Assembly (NCBI GenBank): GCA_013815485.1
Contig: JACDGB010000042.1
Span: forward strand, 1-9,300
Source of the DNA: Rubrobacter sp.
Lineage (GTDB): Bacteria > Actinomycetota > Rubrobacteria > Rubrobacterales > Rubrobacteraceae
Direction of reading: 5' to 3'
Length of the DNA: 9,300 nucleotides
Positions 1 through 6,016 of the stretch are shown here, piece after piece (position 1 is the first letter of the stretch; every line of letters starts with the position of its first letter). Made by a program: the position numbers and the translations under genes. Below the pieces are notes generated by a model. It did no database searches, was not told the origin of the DNA, and saw only the letters and a program-made list of their open reading frames with translations.

Positions 1-2
1 GA

Positions 3-146
3 GTAAAGAAGGTCCTCAAGAGCCCCGTGCTGCTCATCAGTTTGATGGTGCTCTCGCTGCTCCTCAAACGCTTCGCGGCCCCCAACCGTGAAGGGATCGG
101 GCAGTTAGCCGGCGATCTGGAAGGATCGAGAGGAGAACAGCCTTGA
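3..146 (+). CDS. C-terminal part of a small membrane protein (partial, hypothetical)
   Basis: An open frame enters from the left edge and ends at TGA 144-146, giving 47 visible residues. They begin VKKVLKSPVLLISLMVLSLL, a basic stretch followed by one hydrophobic segment of about 15 residues. A polar, mostly acidic tail follows, ending EGSRGEQP. This looks like the end of a small single-pass membrane protein with its tail on one face of the membrane. The stop overlaps a possible TTG start at 143 that has an AGGAG 7 bases upstream, so a second small gene may be coupled to it. I do not recognise the family. Because the N-terminus lies outside the window, the frame could also be chance, but the basic-hydrophobic-polar pattern favours a real gene. 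Confidence 0.4.
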   Translation, partial: VKKVLKSPVLLISLMVLSLLLKRFAAPNREGIGQLAGDLEGSRGEQP

Positions 147-283
147 ACGATTTGCTGGACAAAGTCGTGCGTGGGACGAGAACCGTGCTCTCCCGGCTGG
201 AGTTGGCCTCCGGGCTACTCTCTGCTCGTAGCCCTGGCCTTCGTGGCCTTCAGGTCGCCAGAGAAAGCGTGAGATCCCGGTAG
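143..283 (+). CDS. Tiny overlapping ORF, possibly a frameshifted membrane protein
   Basis: A TTG at 143 overlaps the TGA of the preceding frame (TTGA) and has AGGAG at 131-135. The frame gives 46 residues, starting with an amphipathic stretch (NDLLDKVVRGTRTVLSRLEL) and ending at TAG 281-283 in an Arg/Ser-rich tail. From about 216 the next frame over instead reads YSLLVALAFVAFRSPEKA and stops at TGA 267-269, a typical membrane segment with a charged end. An amphipathic helix followed by this segment would make a sensible small membrane protein if one base were removed near 205-220. So this may be a gene broken by a one-base insertion, a sequencing error, or a chance frame. No family is recognised. 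Confidence 0.28.
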   Translation: MNDLLDKVVRGTRTVLSRLELASGLLSARSPGLRGLQVARESVRSR

Positions 284-319
284 TTCGATCCGTCCACGAC
301 CGCGAGAAGCCTTCCGCCC

Positions 320-353
320 ACGCACCGGTCAACCGGCGGGAAACGTGGTGCGT
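320..353. repeat. Inverted repeat upstream of doxX-family gene
   Basis: ACGCACC at 320-326 is the exact reverse complement of GGTGCGT at 347-353, with a 20-base loop that itself contains CCGGTCAACCGG. It lies between the tiny ORF ending at 283 and the DoxX start at 396. It could be an operator, an RNA hairpin or a weak terminator for the upstream genes, but no T-run follows. A 7-bp stem can arise by chance. Confidence 0.25.
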
Positions 354-378
354 ACAAACCTGTAAATGTGGGCTCAAG

Positions 379-385
379 AGGAGGT
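379..385 (+). promoter_or_regulatory. Ribosome binding site choosing the doxX-family start
   Basis: AGGAGGT is a near-perfect Shine-Dalgarno. It lies 10 bases before the ATG at 396 but only 1 base before the ATG at 387, and downstream of the ATG at 366. It therefore selects 396 as the start. Confidence 0.65.
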
Positions 386-395
386 AATGGTCGAA

Positions 396-848
396 ATGAG
401 AACACTGGCGCTTTCACCGATGGACCGGCTCGCGGGCTTCGCCCCGCTGGTCGTGCGGGTGATAGTCGGGATAATCATGGCCGCACACGGGTTCCAGAAG
501 CTTGTCGCGGGCCCAGGGGCCTTCGGGCAGATGCTCGGGCAAATGAACATTCCGTTGTCGGGGCTTATGGCCTACGTGGTAGTCTTCGTCGAGCTCGTCG
601 GCGGCTTGCTGCTCATCGTCGGGCTCTTCTCGCGGCTCGCCGCCCTGCTACTTACGATCAACCTCACCGTCGCGATCCTGCTGGTGAAGGTAAACGTCGG
701 CTTCCTCTCCCCTCCGAGCGGGGGCGTCGGCGCGGAACTCGACCTGGCGCTCATCGCGGGGTTCCTGGCTATACTGCTCGCTGGACCCGGCAGGCTGTCG
801 CTAGACCGCGCGCTCGGCCTGGATCGCGGCGCAGCCGAAGAGATCTGA
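396..848 (+). CDS. DoxX family membrane protein
   Basis: This 150-residue integral membrane protein has the usual DoxX layout. Four hydrophobic segments lie near residues 15-33, 55-77, 79-98 and 114-130. The first ends in AAHGFQKL, the typical DoxX G-x-x-K-L signature. The second carries the acidic E-L-x-G-G-x-x-L-x-x-G pattern (residues 66-76), and an LFSRLAALLL stretch follows. DoxX-type proteins are small quinone- or thiol-linked membrane proteins. Some take part in oxidative-stress complexes with SodA and a rhodanese-like partner, but most are uncharacterised. Upstream ATGs at 366 and 387 are in frame, but the AGGAGGT at 379-385 favours 396. The gene is the last of a short plus-strand run, followed by 174 gene-free bases and a converging gene. 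The family is well supported; the substrate or partner is unknown. Confidence 0.88.
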   Translation: MRTLALSPMDRLAGFAPLVVRVIVGIIMAAHGFQKLVAGPGAFGQMLGQMNIPLSGLMAYVVVFVELVGGLLLIVGLFSRLAALLLTINLTVAILLVKVNVGFLSPPSGGVGAELDLALIAGFLAILLAGPGRLSLDRALGLDRGAAEEI

Positions 849-924
849 CGTTTAACGAACTTTTAACCCGGAGTTTGCGCGCCCGTAACCCGCGTGCGAC
901 TACGAGCCGGTAACATCGGCGGTG

Positions 925-957
925 GTGAGGCTCCACCCCCGAACACGCGGGCCTCAC
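925..957. terminator. Stem-loop between converging genes
   Basis: GTGAGGC at 925-931 pairs exactly with GCCTCAC at 951-957, across a 19-base loop. It lies 76 bases past the doxX-family stop, in the gap between that plus-strand gene and the minus-strand PCP_red gene. No clear T-run follows, so it is at best a weak or factor-assisted terminator. Position is the main argument. Confidence 0.3.
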
Positions 958-970
958 TCCTGTCTTTTCG

Positions 971-1017
971 GGGCCCCGGAACCTCGACCCCACTCGTTTC
1001 GACTTCCTCCGGGGCCC
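971..1017. terminator. Long GC-rich inverted repeat, possible bidirectional terminator
   Basis: GGGCCCCGGA at 971-980 is the exact reverse complement of TCCGGGGCCC at 1008-1017, a 10-bp GC-rich stem around a 27-base loop. The left arm sits inside a second perfect palindrome, CGGGGCCCCG at 969-978, which offers an alternative fold. The element starts 5 bases beyond the PCP_red stop in the minus direction and also lies downstream of the doxX-family gene, as expected for a shared terminator. There is no good poly-T on either side: CTTTTCG precedes it on plus, so minus-strand RNA continues CGAAAAG. That lowers confidence in a simple intrinsic terminator. Confidence 0.4.
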
Positions 1018-1022
1018 TTCGG

Positions 1023-1211
1023 CTACTTGAAGCGGTACTGGCGGTACATGCCCGCGCTCTCGTCCACGTCGGCCTCGGTGACGTGGGTTCGCCCCCGGCC
1101 TGACACGCGATCCTCGATGCGCTTGCGGATGAAGCGGCGCATCAGGAACGGGCTGCGCTTTATGCGGCGGTCAGCCTCCACGTCCCAGGTAATCTCCACT
1201 CTCTCCGCCAT
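1023..1211 (-). CDS. Stand-alone PCP_red-domain small protein
   Basis: This 62-residue protein matches, from memory, the PCP_red domain (Pfam PF08369). That domain was first described at the C-terminus of the protochlorophyllide reductase B subunit and is also found alone in many non-photosynthetic bacteria. The visible pattern is an ITWD start, an A-x-x-R-I-K-R-S-P-F-x-x-R run (residues 14-25), a basic I-R-K-R-I-E helix, and an H-V-T-E-A-D-V-D-E-S block (residues 44-53) matching the family's helix-start 'iT...v..a' segment. The function of the solo form is unknown; there is no chlorophyll gene nearby. The ATG at 1211 is preceded by AAGGGA with 8 bases spacing. A TATAAT box about 40 bases upstream suggests it has its own promoter, in the 66-base gap after the aminotransferase-like gene. 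Family assignment is fairly sure, role is not. Confidence 0.72.
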   Translation of the reverse strand: MAERVEITWDVEADRRIKRSPFLMRRFIRKRIEDRVSGRGRTHVTEADVDESAGMYRQYRFK

Positions 1212-1250
1212 GCGAAACGTCCCTTCGTACTTTGGATGTCTTTGGACGGG

Positions 1251-1256
1251 ATTATA
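1251..1256 (-). promoter_or_regulatory. -10 box upstream of the PCP_red gene
   Basis: The minus strand reads TATAAT, a perfect -10 hexamer in otherwise GC-rich DNA. A start about 7 bases on would leave a leader of roughly 30 bases before the ATG at 1211. I do not see a good -35 at 16-19 bases upstream, so the promoter would be weak or rely on an activator or another sigma contact. Confidence 0.45.
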
Positions 1257-1277
1257 TCTGCGGAACGTGGACCGGGA

Positions 1278-2513
1278 TCACGCGATGAACCCCCGCAATG
1301 CTTCGAGAAAGGCTTCGGTTTCCTCCTCGGTGGTATACGGTGCGAGACCGGCCCGGACCCATCCGCCACTCTCCCGGATGCCGAGCTTCTCCGATAGCGT
1401 ACTCGCGTAGAAATCCCCACCGGCCATGAAGATCCCACGTTCCGCCATGTGCTCGCAGACCGCGAGCGGCGTCCGACCAGCCACCCGGAACGCAATGGTC
1501 GGCGTCTTGCGCACTCCCTCCGGCGCGGCATGCAACGTCACCTCCGGCATCGAAACGAGCTGGTCTCGTACCCGTTCGGCCAGCCCCGCCTCATGTGCTT
1601 CGATGGCATCCATCCCGCTCACGACCCTCTCGCGCAAGGTCTCTCCATTGCCTAGAGAGGCGACGAACTCCACGGCTTCCGCGACCCCGGCGAGGGCTTC
1701 GTGGTTCTGGGTGCCGGTCTCCAGCTTGTCCGGGATGTGTTTCGGGGCGGGCTCCAGACTGTACACATCCAGTGCCTCGAAAACCTCGCGGCGAATCGCC
1801 GTGATCCCAACGTGCGGCCCGAAGAATTTGTACGCGGAACAACTGATGATGTCAGCTCCGATAGCGTCACGGTCAACGGAGATGTGCGGCGCGGCGTGGA
1901 CCGCATCCACCGCCACCAGCGCGCCAACTTCGCGGGCGCGGGCCGAGATCCTTGCAACATCCGTGACCGTGCCAACGGCGTTCGACGCCAGGTTCACAGC
2001 CACCAGCTTCGTGCGCTCGTTGATGATGTTATCCAGGTCGTGAAGGTCCAAAGTCAGGGTATCGGCGTCCACGGGGAGCCAGCGTACCTTCACGCCGGCG
2101 TCGCGTGCGGCGAGGAGCCAGGGGTCCACGTTGGCGCGATGGTCCATCTCCGTGACCACGATTTCGTCCTCCGAGTCCCACGTCCTCCCGAGCGCACGGG
2201 ATATGGCGAGGGTAAGCGTCGTCATGTTTGCCCCGAAGGCTACTTCGTCGGTCTCCGCTCCGAGGAAGGCGGCCATCGAGTGGCGGGCTTGGTGGAGGAT
2301 CTCCTCGGTCTCGCGGCTGGTCACGAATGCGCCGTGGAGGTTGGCGCCGCCCTCCCTCATGTAGCGGGACACGGATTCCAGAGCCCCGATCTCCACCTGG
2401 GAGCCGCCAGGGCCATCGAGGTAGACGACCTGTCGCCCATCCTGCTTTCGGCGCAGCGCCGGGAACCGTTCGCGGACGGCCCGCGTATCGAGTTTCTTCG
2501 CGCCCACTACCAT
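1278..2513 (-). CDS. Cysteine desulfurase-like class V aminotransferase (VC1184-type)
   Basis: This 411-residue fold-type I PLP enzyme is related to cysteine desulfurases. Visible marks are YLDGPGGSQV near residues 31-40 and MDHRANVDPW at 123-132, where the His stacks on PLP. VDAVHAAPH at 202-210 carries the PLP-binding Asp203, and SAYKFFGPHVG at 226-236 carries Lys229 for the PLP Schiff base. The pattern fits the TIGR01976 'cysteine desulfurase-like, VC1184 subfamily' best. True desulfurases carry a reactive Cys in a C-terminal loop. Here that region reads GIFMAGGDFYAS (360-371), and the only cysteines are Cys225 and Cys353. It may therefore be a selenocysteine/cysteine lyase-like or other beta-eliminating enzyme rather than a sulfur donor for Fe-S assembly; no suf or isc genes are near. 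An upstream in-frame ATG at 2603 exists, but the Shine-Dalgarno at 2521-2530 and the loss of family likeness before residue 1 favour 2513. Confidence 0.85.
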   Translation of the reverse strand: MVVGAKKLDTRAVRERFPALRRKQDGRQVVYLDGPGGSQVEIGALESVSRYMREGGANLHGAFVTSRETEEILHQARHSMAAFLGAETDEVAFGANMTTLTLAISRALGRTWDSEDEIVVTEMDHRANVDPWLLAARDAGVKVRWLPVDADTLTLDLHDLDNIINERTKLVAVNLASNAVGTVTDVARISARAREVGALVAVDAVHAAPHISVDRDAIGADIISCSAYKFFGPHVGITAIRREVFEALDVYSLEPAPKHIPDKLETGTQNHEALAGVAEAVEFVASLGNGETLRERVVSGMDAIEAHEAGLAERVRDQLVSMPEVTLHAAPEGVRKTPTIAFRVAGRTPLAVCEHMAERGIFMAGGDFYASTLSEKLGIRESGGWVRAGLAPYTTEEETEAFLEALRGFIA

Positions 2514-2787
2514 GAAGTATCTCCCTCCCTCGCTCCGCGCACACTCTAGCAGAACTCGGAAACCGGTCCTCCAGGTTGTGCCTCTGCGCGCTTCAGACGC
2601 CATGACTGGTGGGTTTTTGCTGGTTCGGGCGGTTTTCCTGGTGGCGTATGCACATGGCTCATGTTAGGCTCTATCGACGTGGCGTCTAGTAGCATGGTGT
2701 TGGTGTTGCGAGAGCGTACGTCAGGGGGGAGGGAGTCTCCTTGAGGATCTGAGCAAACACCCGGAGATCGCGGAAGGTAGGCTGCTT
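2514..2787. other. Divergent intergenic region
   Basis: These 274 bases separate the minus-strand aminotransferase-like gene from the plus-strand VanW gene and must hold promoters for both. I found no convincing -35/-10 pair on either strand. A small perfect inverted repeat, ACATG-GCT-CATGT, lies at 2652-2664. On plus, a strong purine run (GGGGGGAGGGAG, 2724-2735) precedes a TTG at 2741 whose frame closes after three codons, so it does not start a gene. Confidence 0.5.
2521..2530 (-). promoter_or_regulatory. Ribosome binding site deciding the aminotransferase-like start
   Basis: The minus strand reads AGGGAGGGAG, ending 7 bases before the ATG at 2513. It sets that ATG above the in-frame one 30 codons upstream at 2603, which has no comparable site. 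Confidence 0.6.
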
Positions 2788-4599
2788 TTGAGTCTCAAAA
2801 ACCGGAGAAAGAGAAGACGCAACCGTCATGAGGGCGGGAACTACTCCGACGGTCTTTACACGGGTTATGGCGGGACGTTCGGCAAGCGCCGACGGGGCCG
2901 CGTTGCGGGTCCGATCATCATCGCCTGCGCGGTAGTAGCCGTGCTGGTCGCGGCTGACTACCTGGTGAATTCGGGCCGGGTCTACCGCGGCGTCGAGGTC
3001 GGCACCGTCTCTCTGGGGGGCAAAACGCCGGAAGAGGCGCAGCGTATCGTCGAGGACCGCGTCGCCGGGGACCTCGAGGAGATCTCGTTCCAGGGTCCGA
3101 TGGGAGATCCGGTCTCGTTCACGTCGGAACAAATGGGCGTGAACTTCCGGGTGCAATCCACCATCGAGGAGGCGTACTCCATCGGGCGCGAGGGCAACGT
3201 ACTGGAACGGCTCGCCGACCGGGGCAAGGCCCTGGCAGGTGGCGTCACCATCTCACCCGAGGTCCGGTATGAGCCGGGGGTGGCCCGGTCCAGGGTCGAG
3301 CGTCTCGCCGCGCAGGTGAACGCAGCTCCCACGGAGGCCGGCATGGAGATCCAGGGTTCCGTCGTCGAGACGTCCGGGGCACAGTCCGGCTACAAGATGG
3401 ACGTGGACGGGACGACCCGGAACGTCGGGAAGGCCGTTGACGGCATGAGCGGCGAAGTCCGCATGGCGGGACAGGTGATCAAACCCGAAGTCACCACGGC
3501 AGAAGCCGAAAAGGCCGCCGAAAAAGCCAGGACAGCCATGTCCGGGGAGCTAGGTTTCACAACTGTCCAGGGGAATCGCTGGCCCCTCTCGCCGGCCGAC
3601 GTGGGCGGCGCGCTTGATATCACGCGCCAGGATGGAACCATCGGGGTGAGCCTGAACAAGGACAGAATGAACGAGGCCCTCGCGGGCATCTACGACGACA
3701 TAGAAGTGAAGCCGGTCGAGGCCGGGTACGACTTCGCCGCCGAAGGCTCCGTCATCGTCACTCAGAGCCAGACGGGCCAGAGCATCGAGTACGATGATCT
3801 TCTCGCAAACATAGAGTCCGGCATCTTCGATGGACAGCGGGAGTACGAGTTGCCTATCGTTACCTCCACGCCGCAGTACACCACCGAGCAGTTGGAGGCC
3901 CAGAAGCCGACCGAGCTACTGGGAAGCTACAGGACCGACTACAAGGCGACCACCGACCAGGGCATAGAGCGCGTCGAGAACCTGGAGATCGCCTCCAAAG
4001 CCGTGAGCGGGACTTTCGTGGCGCCGGGAGATACCTTCTCGATGGTCGATCACGTCCAAGACCTGGACTACAACGACGCGCACGTCATCGTCGAGAGCAA
4101 AGAGGAAATAGCCGAGGGCGGCGGCCTCTGCCAGGTCACATCCACGCTCTACAACGCCGTCCTATACGCCGGTCTCCCGGTGGTAGAGCGTAAAAACCAC
4201 GACTCGCAGTTGCCATACATAAGGCCAGGGATGGACGCGACGGTTTGGTACGGTGATACGTCAACGACCGCAGACGATACGGACATGAAGTTCAAGAACA
4301 CCACAGACGGCTACGTGCTGGTCCAGGAATACGTTGACGACGACGGCTATATATACGCCAACGTCTACGGCGTCCCGGATAACGTGGAGGTGCAGATGTC
4401 TTCCAAGAAGGTCTGGATGACCGAGGACGCCTCCGAGTGGACCACGTTCTACACGAGGACGAAGGACGGCGAGGTCGTCTACAAGGACCGATGGAACAGC
4501 GAGTACAGTGCCCTCTACGACGACAAGGGGAAAAAGATCCCCACCCCCAAGGTGTGGGTAGCGGCGGTAGACGGAACCTACAACGGGCCGAACTTCTAG
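2788..4599 (+). CDS. Membrane-anchored VanW domain protein with PG_binding_4-like repeats
   Basis: This 603-residue protein probably acts at the cell wall. A short, very basic cytoplasmic tail (KNRRKRRRNR, then GKRRRGR) precedes one membrane segment at about 39-59, so most of the chain is outside. Residues 66-178 (YRGVEVGTVSLGGKTPEEAQ) look like a PG_binding_4 region, and residues about 253-345 like a second. The VanW domain spans about 376-530. It includes SGTFVAPGDTFSM (407-419) and the family's most conserved GGGLCQVTSTLYNAVLYAGL (444-463, with Cys448). A C-terminal tail to 603 is rich in aromatic and charged residues. VanW occurs in some vancomycin-resistance clusters, but its biochemical role is unsettled and solo homologues are common in Gram-positive genomes; no van genes are here. 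The TTG start at 2788 follows AAGGTAGG; no in-frame ATG or GTG exists back to the stop at 2665. It is monocistronic with its own terminator. Confidence 0.9.
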   Translation: MSLKNRRKRRRNRHEGGNYSDGLYTGYGGTFGKRRRGRVAGPIIIACAVVAVLVAADYLVNSGRVYRGVEVGTVSLGGKTPEEAQRIVEDRVAGDLEEISFQGPMGDPVSFTSEQMGVNFRVQSTIEEAYSIGREGNVLERLADRGKALAGGVTISPEVRYEPGVARSRVERLAAQVNAAPTEAGMEIQGSVVETSGAQSGYKMDVDGTTRNVGKAVDGMSGEVRMAGQVIKPEVTTAEAEKAAEKARTAMSGELGFTTVQGNRWPLSPADVGGALDITRQDGTIGVSLNKDRMNEALAGIYDDIEVKPVEAGYDFAAEGSVIVTQSQTGQSIEYDDLLANIESGIFDGQREYELPIVTSTPQYTTEQLEAQKPTELLGSYRTDYKATTDQGIERVENLEIASKAVSGTFVAPGDTFSMVDHVQDLDYNDAHVIVESKEEIAEGGGLCQVTSTLYNAVLYAGLPVVERKNHDSQLPYIRPGMDATVWYGDTSTTADDTDMKFKNTTDGYVLVQEYVDDDGYIYANVYGVPDNVEVQMSSKKVWMTEDASEWTTFYTRTKDGEVVYKDRWNSEYSALYDDKGKKIPTPKVWVAAVDGTYNGPNF

Positions 4600-4621
4600 A
4601 ATTCCGTAAACGTTAAAGAGA

Positions 4622-4651
4622 GGCCCCCGCCGATGAAGTCCGGCGGGGGCC
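4622..4651. terminator. Strong bidirectional intrinsic terminator
   Basis: GGCCCCCGCCG at 4622-4632 and CGGCGGGGGCC at 4641-4651 form a perfect 11-bp stem with an 8-base loop. The outer AGAG and CTCT can extend it past a small bulge. The plus strand continues CTCTTGTGTTTGTGTCTT, which is T-rich. The minus strand continues into CTCTCTTTAACGTTT. It lies 22 bases past the VanW stop and 33 bases past the decarboxylase stop on the other strand, so it can end both converging transcripts. Confidence 0.85.
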
Positions 4652-4684
4652 CCTCTTGTGTTTGTGTCTTGACAGATCCTTCGG

Positions 4685-6016
4685 CTACGACGACAGGGCT
4701 TGCTGACCTTCCAGCACATCCTCGGGCTTGCCGCCTGGGCGCAGCAGGTGTGTTTCACCGTTCAGGAGGAGAACCTCCGCCGGCTTGGGATGGCTCAGGA
4801 AGCCGAGGTTCGAGGCGCTATATCCGTAGGCGCCGGAGTAGAACACCCCGATCAGATCCCCCGGCTCCGGCTCCGCCAACGGTATGTTGTTGCCGAACGA
4901 GTCCAGTGGCGTGCAACACGGCCCGGCGACGGCGACGCCCTCCTCTCCGGGGACACTGCTCATGCGCGTCAGGTTGAGGAGCGGGTAGGCTTTCCTAAAG
5001 ACCTGTCCCATGTTGCCGGTGGCGGTGAGGTGATGGTTCATGCCGCCATCGGTGACGGCGAAGGTCTTGCCGCGGGTGCGCTTCACGTCCACCACGCGGG
5101 TGACGTAGAGCCCGGCGTCGGCGACCAGGTAGCGGCCCAACTCGAAGAGGAACCGGCAGCCTGCCAGGCGCGGGTCGGACTTGTAGGAAGCGTGCAACTC
5201 CCTGAACCCCTCGGCGAAACGGCCCAGGTCGAACTCGGCCATCTTCTCGAAATATGGCACCCCGAAGCCGCCGCCGAAATCTATCATCTCCAGAGGATTT
5301 CCGGCGTAGTCCGCAGCCTCCAGGGCTATCTCGAAGATGTTGCGGCAGTGCTCCAGCAGCGGCTCTACCTCGAAGACCTGCGTCGCCGTGTAGACGTGGA
5401 CGCCGCGCAAAGCCAGTTGTGGATAGGTGAGCGTCTTCTCCACGGCCTCTTCCAGTTCGGCCTGATCCATGCCGAACTGCCCAACCGTGCCGCCCATCCG
5501 CATCCCAGATCCCATGAGCTGGGCCGAAGGGTTGACGCGGAGGCCCACGCCTATCCGGCGGCCTTCTTCATCAGCTATTCGGGCGAGGCGGTCTATCTCG
5601 CCGAGTGATTCCACGTTGACGGCGAAGATGCCCTCCTTCACGGAGCGGCGCAGTTCGTCTTCCGTCTTGCCTGGTCCGGCGAAGACGATCTCCTCCGGCG
5701 CGAACCCGGCGGCCAACGCCACGGCAAGCTCCCCGGATGAGGCGACCTCGGCCCCGGCCTCGTGTTCGCGGGCGATGAGCTGACAGACGCCGAGGCTCGG
5801 GTTTGCCTTTACCGAGTAGGCGACCTCCGTTCCCAGGGCCTCCCTGACGCGGCGGACGCGCTCCGAGACCATCTCGCCGTGGTAGAGGTAGAAAGGCGTG
5901 CCGAACTCCCGCGCTATGTGGGAGATGGGAACGTCCTGGGGGGAAAACTCGCCGTCCGCCGTCGCGCCCCCGAAGCGTTCCGCCAGTTCCTGGGCCTTAT
6001 CCGTTTGCGTAAGCAT
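4685..6016 (-). CDS. PLP-dependent fold-III decarboxylase (DAP/ornithine decarboxylase-like, XrtA-associated type)
   Basis: This 443-residue alanine-racemase-fold decarboxylase resembles diaminopimelate and ornithine decarboxylases. Lys70 in YSVKANP would bind PLP. GSGMRMGG lies at 169-176, the Gly-rich DFGGGFGVPYF at 246-256, ELGRYLVADAG at 292-302, the Cys pair in GPCCTPLD at 365-372 (Cys368 aligning with the usual active-site Cys) and SGAYG at 394-398. The wording, notably GPGKTEDELRR, GSGMRMGG and ELGRYLV, recalls TIGR03099, the decarboxylase of exosortase A loci. The usual H-x-G-S-Q phosphate-contact segment reads HVYTATQ (207-213), an odd change. ATG 6016 has AAGGGG 7 bases before it and overlaps the end of the ligase gene by 20 bases, so the two are probably coupled. 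The open frame runs further upstream but only inside the ligase gene. Substrate is unknown; it may be a basic amino acid or an acid later loaded on the neighbouring carrier. Lysine biosynthesis (lysA) is less likely in this setting. Confidence 0.85.
   Translation of the reverse strand: MLTQTDKAQELAERFGGATADGEFSPQDVPISHIAREFGTPFYLYHGEMVSERVRRVREALGTEVAYSVKANPSLGVCQLIAREHEAGAEVASSGELAVALAAGFAPEEIVFAGPGKTEDELRRSVKEGIFAVNVESLGEIDRLARIADEEGRRIGVGLRVNPSAQLMGSGMRMGGTVGQFGMDQAELEEAVEKTLTYPQLALRGVHVYTATQVFEVEPLLEHCRNIFEIALEAADYAGNPLEMIDFGGGFGVPYFEKMAEFDLGRFAEGFRELHASYKSDPRLAGCRFLFELGRYLVADAGLYVTRVVDVKRTRGKTFAVTDGGMNHHLTATGNMGQVFRKAYPLLNLTRMSSVPGEEGVAVAGPCCTPLDSFGNNIPLAEPEPGDLIGVFYSGAYGYSASNLGFLSHPKPAEVLLLNGETHLLRPGGKPEDVLEGQQALSS

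Noticed and set aside
105..377. Minus-strand open frame of 90 residues near the left end
   Set aside because: Arg/Ser-rich composition without fold-like pattern, opposite to the plus-strand genes; looks like a chance frame.
368..913. Plus-strand 181-residue frame overlapping the doxX-family gene
   Set aside because: Arg/Ala/Pro-rich translation in an offset frame of a clear DoxX gene; a shadow.
1701..2549. Plus-strand frame of 282 residues opposite the aminotransferase-like gene
   Set aside because: Antisense to a gene with intact PLP motifs; long only because of GC-rich codon use.
2788..4599. Vancomycin-resistance cluster suggested by the VanW protein
   Set aside because: No vanHAX, vanRS or vanY genes in view; solo VanW proteins are common and not evidence of resistance.
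4700..5608. Plus-strand frame of 302 residues opposite the decarboxylase
   Set aside because: Antisense shadow; no recognised motifs, while the minus frame carries the full fold-III active site.
4685..6016. Housekeeping lysA (diaminopimelate decarboxylase)
   Set aside because: Context with carrier and AMP ligase, the altered H-x-G-S segment and the XrtA-type wording fit a specialised decarboxylase better; lysA cannot be fully excluded without an alignment.
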